A stretch of DNA of 8,026 bases from Chloroflexia bacterium. GTDB lineage: Bacteria > Chloroflexota > Chloroflexia > Thermomicrobiales > JALYUS01. Made by a program: the position numbers and the translations under genes. The DNA lies in NCBI GenBank assembly GCA_025924435.1, contig JAICIL010000209.1, forward strand, positions 1-8,026, given 5' to 3'. Below, one piece after another: positions 6,066-8,026 of this stretch. Each line of letters opens with the position of its first letter. Within the stretch, counting starts at the first letter, position 1. The notes under the pieces are model-generated. The model did no database searches. It had not been told where the DNA came from and was given only the letters and a program-made list of their open reading frames with translations.

Positions 6066-7202
6066 ATGGCGATGGCAGTTGGCGCACGACCGATCAAGGC
6101 CCCCGGCTGGTCCGGCGGCGCGCATACCGATCTCGCGCTCGTGGATTGCGATGTCCACCAGACGGTCTCCGCGCTGGAGGAGTTGCTGCCGTATCTCTCC
6201 CGCGTCTACCGCCAGCAGGCGACCGAGCAGGGCATCCGCTTCCCCGGTTCGGGCTACTTCAATGTCGCGAACGACGCCGCCCGCACCGATCTGGCGACCA
6301 ACTGCGACCTGCCGAAGCACGACGGCCGCCAGATGGGCACCACCTACGAGCGGCTCAAAGAGCAGCACCTCGACCTCTGGAATGTGGACAAGGTGCTGCT
6401 CACCGGGGCGAGCACCTACGGCGCGTCCGTCCTCCCCGACCCCGACTTCGCCGCCGCGCTCTGCCGCGCGTTCAACGACTGGACGATCGAGCAGTGGCTG
6501 GAAAAAGACGACCGGCTGATGATGGCCCTCTCCATCTCGACGAGCGACCCGCACCTCGCCGTCGCGGAGATCGAGCGGCTGGGGCCGGATCCGCGCGTGC
6601 GGGCGGTGATGCTGCCGACGGGCAATCGCATGCCGTACGGCAACCGCTTCTACCACCCGATCTGGGAGGCGTGCGAGCGGCACGGGCTGGTCGTCGGCAT
6701 CCACCCCGGCAACGAGGGCGCGGGGATGGCCGGGTCGCCGACGGGCGTCGGCTACCCGACCTACTACATCGAGACGCGGATGGCGCGCCCGCAGATGGCG
6801 ATGGCGCACTCCGTCTCCCTCATCGCGGAGGGCGTCTTCGAGAAGTATCCGGGGCTGAAGGTGCTGATTGACGAGTGCGACCAATTCTGGGCGGTTGGGC
6901 TGATGTGGCATATGGACGCGGACTGGAAGTCGCTGCGCGACCAGACGCCGTGGGTGAAGCGCCTGCCGAGCGAGTATTTCCGCGGACACATCCGGGTCGG
7001 CTCGCAGCCGATGCTCGAACCGGAGAACAACGCGCAGTTCTTCACGATGCTCGACGCGATGCACGCCGAGGAGACGCTCGTCTTCTCGTCCGACTGGCCC
7101 CATTGGGACTGGGACGACCCGGCGACGACCTTCCCGAAGCTGCCGGAGCGGCTGCACCGCCGCGTCTTCTGCGACAACGCGCGCGAACTCTTCGGGCTCT
7201 GA
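6066..7202 (+). CDS. Amidohydrolase-2 family metal-dependent hydrolase or decarboxylase (TIM barrel)
   Basis: A 378-residue protein of the amidohydrolase-related (ACMSD-like, Amidohydro_2) family: cytoplasmic TIM-barrel enzymes that use a divalent metal for hydrolysis or non-oxidative decarboxylation, often of aromatic or ring-cleavage acids. The first barrel strand has VDCDVHQT (26-33), where D29 and H31 stand in place of the classical HxH metal pair. Further barrel-end motifs are VVGIHPGNEG (209-218, metal-type H213), LKVLIDECDQFW (264-275, with E270) and VFSSDWPHWDWDDP (339-352), in which D343 is the expected catalytic and metal Asp and PHWDWDDP is typical of this subgroup. The C-terminus NARELFGL is also typical. 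The start at 6066 is chosen by its strong ribosome binding site; an earlier ATG at 5943 would swallow the promoter. The gene is divergent from the transporter operon and 75 nt upstream of the Rieske gene, its probable operon partner. The substrate is unknown. Confidence 0.92.
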   Translation: MAMAVGARPIKAPGWSGGAHTDLALVDCDVHQTVSALEELLPYLSRVYRQQATEQGIRFPGSGYFNVANDAARTDLATNCDLPKHDGRQMGTTYERLKEQHLDLWNVDKVLLTGASTYGASVLPDPDFAAALCRAFNDWTIEQWLEKDDRLMMALSISTSDPHLAVAEIERLGPDPRVRAVMLPTGNRMPYGNRFYHPIWEACERHGLVVGIHPGNEGAGMAGSPTGVGYPTYYIETRMARPQMAMAHSVSLIAEGVFEKYPGLKVLIDECDQFWAVGLMWHMDADWKSLRDQTPWVKRLPSEYFRGHIRVGSQPMLEPENNAQFFTMLDAMHAEETLVFSSDWPHWDWDDPATTFPKLPERLHRRVFCDNARELFGL

Positions 7203-7206
7203 CGAA

Positions 7207-7231
7207 GGACTGAGGACTGAGGACTGAGGAC
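7207..7231 (+). repeat. Left heptamer array (ACTGAGG units), left arm of an inverted repeat
   Basis: Three perfect tandem ACTGAGG units (7209-7229) flanked by GG and AC, starting four bases after the amidohydrolase stop codon. The whole 25-base tract is exactly complementary to 7331-7355 in the next gene, so the transcript could fold into a long stem with a 99-base loop. It recalls the short tandemly repeated heptamers known from filamentous cyanobacteria and similar heptamers I associate with some Chloroflexota, though the unit here is not identical to the cyanobacterial one. Confidence 0.9.
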
Positions 7232-7265
7232 AAGGTGACACGGACGAGCATGCTTCACAGAGACC

Positions 7266-7270
7266 GAGGG
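7266..7270 (+). promoter_or_regulatory. Ribosome binding site of the Rieske gene
   Basis: GAGGG lies seven bases before the ATG at 7278 and supports that start. It falls inside the 99-base loop between the two inverted heptamer arrays, so folding of the arrays would leave it in the loop. The GAGG in each repeat unit of the left array also resembles a Shine-Dalgarno and might act as decoys. Confidence 0.65.
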
Positions 7271-7277
7271 ACGCTGC

Positions 7278-7796
7278 ATGGTTGACGAACGCCGCAAGGA
7301 GAGCCGTAAGCAGCGGACGCAAGACCCTCAGTCCTCAGTCCTCAGTCCTCAGTCCTCGGACCTGGATACGCGGCGCGTCGTCGTCGGCCCGGCGGCGGAG
7401 TTCCCCGCCGGGACGCGACGCATCATCGTGCCGTTTCGCGGGCGGGCGGGAATCGGCGTCTTCAACGTCAACGGGACGTACCACGCATTGCGCAATCTCT
7501 GCCCGCACAAGGCGGGGCCGCTCTGCACCGGGCGGGTGAGCGGGCGCGTCGTCGCGGACGCGCCGCCAACGATGGACAACACGAACCTCGATCTCGTGCG
7601 CGACGGCGAGATCATCCGCTGCCCGTGGCACCTCTGGGAGTTCGACATCCTCACCGGCCGCTGCCTCGTGGACGCGAAGGTGCGCGTCAAGACCTATCCT
7701 GTGAGCGTCGAGAATGGCGAGGTGATCGTCTACGCCGACCCCGCCGATCTGCCGGAGCAGCCCGCGCGACCGACGTTGATGGGCGTTTCGCCCTGA
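7278..7796 (+). CDS. Small Rieske [2Fe-2S] protein with a repeat-encoded N-terminal extension
   Basis: A soluble Rieske-type electron carrier, or a small Rieske subunit, of 172 residues. The cluster ligands are complete: C75 and H77 in LCPHKAGPLCTG and C115 and H118 in RCPWHLWEFD, binding a [2Fe-2S] cluster through two Cys and two His. The 37 residues between the two boxes exceed the 15-17 usual in Rieske ferredoxins. No second-box Cys is present to make the bc1-type disulfide with C83. Residues 1-31 lie before the fold and are low complexity; SSVLSPQSS (19-27) is the translation of a heptamer DNA repeat. The ATG at 7278 has a good ribosome binding site, and after the repeat the first in-frame ATG/GTG/TTG is GTG codon 51, inside the domain, so the repeat must be translated. 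No signal peptide or membrane segment is visible. It is 75 nt downstream of the amidohydrolase and probably co-transcribed. No oxygenase or reductase partner is visible here. Confidence 0.92.
   Translation: MVDERRKESRKQRTQDPQSSVLSPQSSDLDTRRVVVGPAAEFPAGTRRIIVPFRGRAGIGVFNVNGTYHALRNLCPHKAGPLCTGRVSGRVVADAPPTMDNTNLDLVRDGEIIRCPWHLWEFDILTGRCLVDAKVRVKTYPVSVENGEVIVYADPADLPEQPARPTLMGVSP
7326..7357 (+). repeat. Right heptamer array (CCTCAGT units) inside the Rieske coding sequence
   Basis: Four perfect tandem CCTCAGT units (7326-7353) plus CCTC, lying at about codons 17-27 of the Rieske gene. Bases 7331-7355 are the exact reverse complement of the left array at 7207-7231. Seven is not a multiple of three, so adding or losing one unit would shift the reading frame before any of the iron-sulfur ligands. 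Confidence 0.95.
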
Positions 7797-7837
7797 AATC
7801 GGAATAAAAATTGGGCGCTTGGGGTGAGGAACGGCGC

Positions 7838-7866
7838 TTGACAGCGGCATTGGGCGATGTTATTCA
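7838..7866 (+). promoter_or_regulatory. Predicted sigma70-type promoter (extended -10) for the gene starting at 7944
   Basis: A perfect TTGACA at 7838-7843 is followed after exactly 17 bp by TATTCA at 7861-7866, which is itself preceded by TG (7858-7859) in the extended -10 position. Transcription would begin near 7873, leaving a leader of about 70 bases. The -10 hexamer is imperfect, but the -35, the spacing and the TG make this the best promoter match in the window. It suggests that the next gene is a separate transcription unit from the Rieske gene. Confidence 0.6.
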
Positions 7867-7887
7867 GGTGCGAGCGATCATTGGAAT

Positions 7888-7903
7888 CGGGGCCTGCGCC
7901 CCG
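7888..7903 (+). other. GC-rich hairpin in the leader of the gene starting at 7944
   Basis: CGGGGC (7888-7893) and GCCCCG (7898-7903) form a perfect 6-bp stem with a CTGC loop. It lies about 15 bases downstream of the predicted transcription start and 24 bases before the ribosome binding site. Only a weak T-rich tract (GTTGTTCG) follows, so it is a poor intrinsic terminator. It could stabilise the leader or act in attenuation. No known riboswitch was recognised. Confidence 0.45.
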
Positions 7904-7926
7904 TTGTTCGCGTGCGGATATTTCAT

Positions 7927-7933
7927 GGAGGAG
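7927..7933 (+). promoter_or_regulatory. Ribosome binding site of the partial gene at the right edge
   Basis: GGAGGAG lies ten bases before the ATG at 7944. It selects that start over the ATG at 7925, which overlaps the site and opens a different frame. Confidence 0.75.
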
Positions 7934-7943
7934 TACATCAACT

Positions 7944-8026
7944 ATGGCGGGTTTCGAGTTGTCGGAAGAGGCACTGCGTTCTCGGCGCGGCACGAAGTGG
8001 CATCACCACCCGACGGACGTCATGCC
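7944..8026 (+). CDS. Start of a probable MalY/PatB-type PLP-dependent enzyme (cystathionine beta-lyase-like), cut by the window end
   Basis: Only 27 complete codons are visible. They begin MAGFELSEEALRSRRGTKW and end at HHHPTDVM with a further Pro implied by the partial codon. The pattern 'R-R-G-T-x-K-W ... D-V-(M/L)-P' is how MalY/PatB-type aminotransferase-fold proteins start, just before their conserved WVADMDF segment, which would follow immediately outside the window. Such enzymes cleave cystathionine or cysteine conjugates using pyridoxal phosphate. The reading frame has a strong ribosome binding site and its own promoter, so a real gene start is likely; the family assignment rests on a short stretch and is moderate. 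Confidence 0.6.
   Translation, partial: MAGFELSEEALRSRRGTKWHHHPTDVM

Noticed and set aside
5802..7322. An open frame continuing about 507 codons upstream of the transporter start on the minus strand
   Set aside because: It is antisense to the amidohydrolase and the start of the Rieske gene, is rich in Arg, His and Val with no domain, and crosses the divergent promoter region. It stays open because of the high GC content; the transporter begins at 5801.
7200..7360. The inverted heptamer arrays as a CRISPR, an insertion sequence end or a rho-independent terminator
   Set aside because: The units are 7 bp and directly tandem without spacers, there is no transposase, and the 99-base loop and lack of a T-tract do not fit an intrinsic terminator.
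7925..8026. An alternative open frame from the ATG at 7925 at the right edge
   Set aside because: Its start overlaps the GGAGGAG site that serves the ATG at 7944, and its translation has no recognisable pattern, while the 7944 frame resembles MalY/PatB proteins.

Overview
This is a GC-rich bacterial window with strong GGAGG-type ribosome binding sites and sigma70-like promoters. It holds six complete or nearly complete protein genes and the first 27 codons of a seventh. The gene content is an amidohydrolase paired with a small Rieske protein, an MMPL transporter, a CrtC/AttH-like lipoprotein and a group III alcohol dehydrogenase. Together with the heptamer repeat, this recalls environmental Chloroflexota or a similar high-GC lineage. 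That placement is an inference and cannot be proved from the window. There are no tRNA or rRNA genes, CRISPR arrays, insertion sequences or recognisable attachment sites.

Left part (1-2292): a tyrosine recombinase on the + strand, probably missing its first residues at the window edge, runs head-to-head into an iron-dependent alcohol dehydrogenase on the - strand. The two stop codons share one CTAG.

Middle part (2293-5801): the minus strand reads MMPL/RND-type membrane transporter, then CrtC/AttH-like lipocalin lipoprotein, then the alcohol dehydrogenase. Gaps are 20 and 93 nt, so this is a likely operon. The transporter and the lipid-binding-type lipoprotein may act together on a hydrophobic cargo; this is a hypothesis.

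Right part (5802-8026): a 264-bp divergent region carries a good plus-strand promoter (TTGTCA, 17 nt, CACAAT) and a repeated CTGAGA element. It serves an amidohydrolase-2 family metal hydrolase followed 75 nt later by a small Rieske [2Fe-2S] protein. A new promoter (TTGACA, 17 nt, TATTCA with an upstream TG) then precedes the start of a probable MalY/PatB-type PLP enzyme.

The most unusual structure is a pair of inverted heptamer arrays (ACTGAGG units facing CCTCAGT units). They form a 25-bp perfect inverted repeat around the ribosome binding site and start codon of the Rieske gene. The right array lies inside the Rieske coding sequence, so a change of one unit would shift the frame and destroy the iron-sulfur domain. 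This is a candidate slippage switch, a structured leader, or a dispersed repeat element that landed here.
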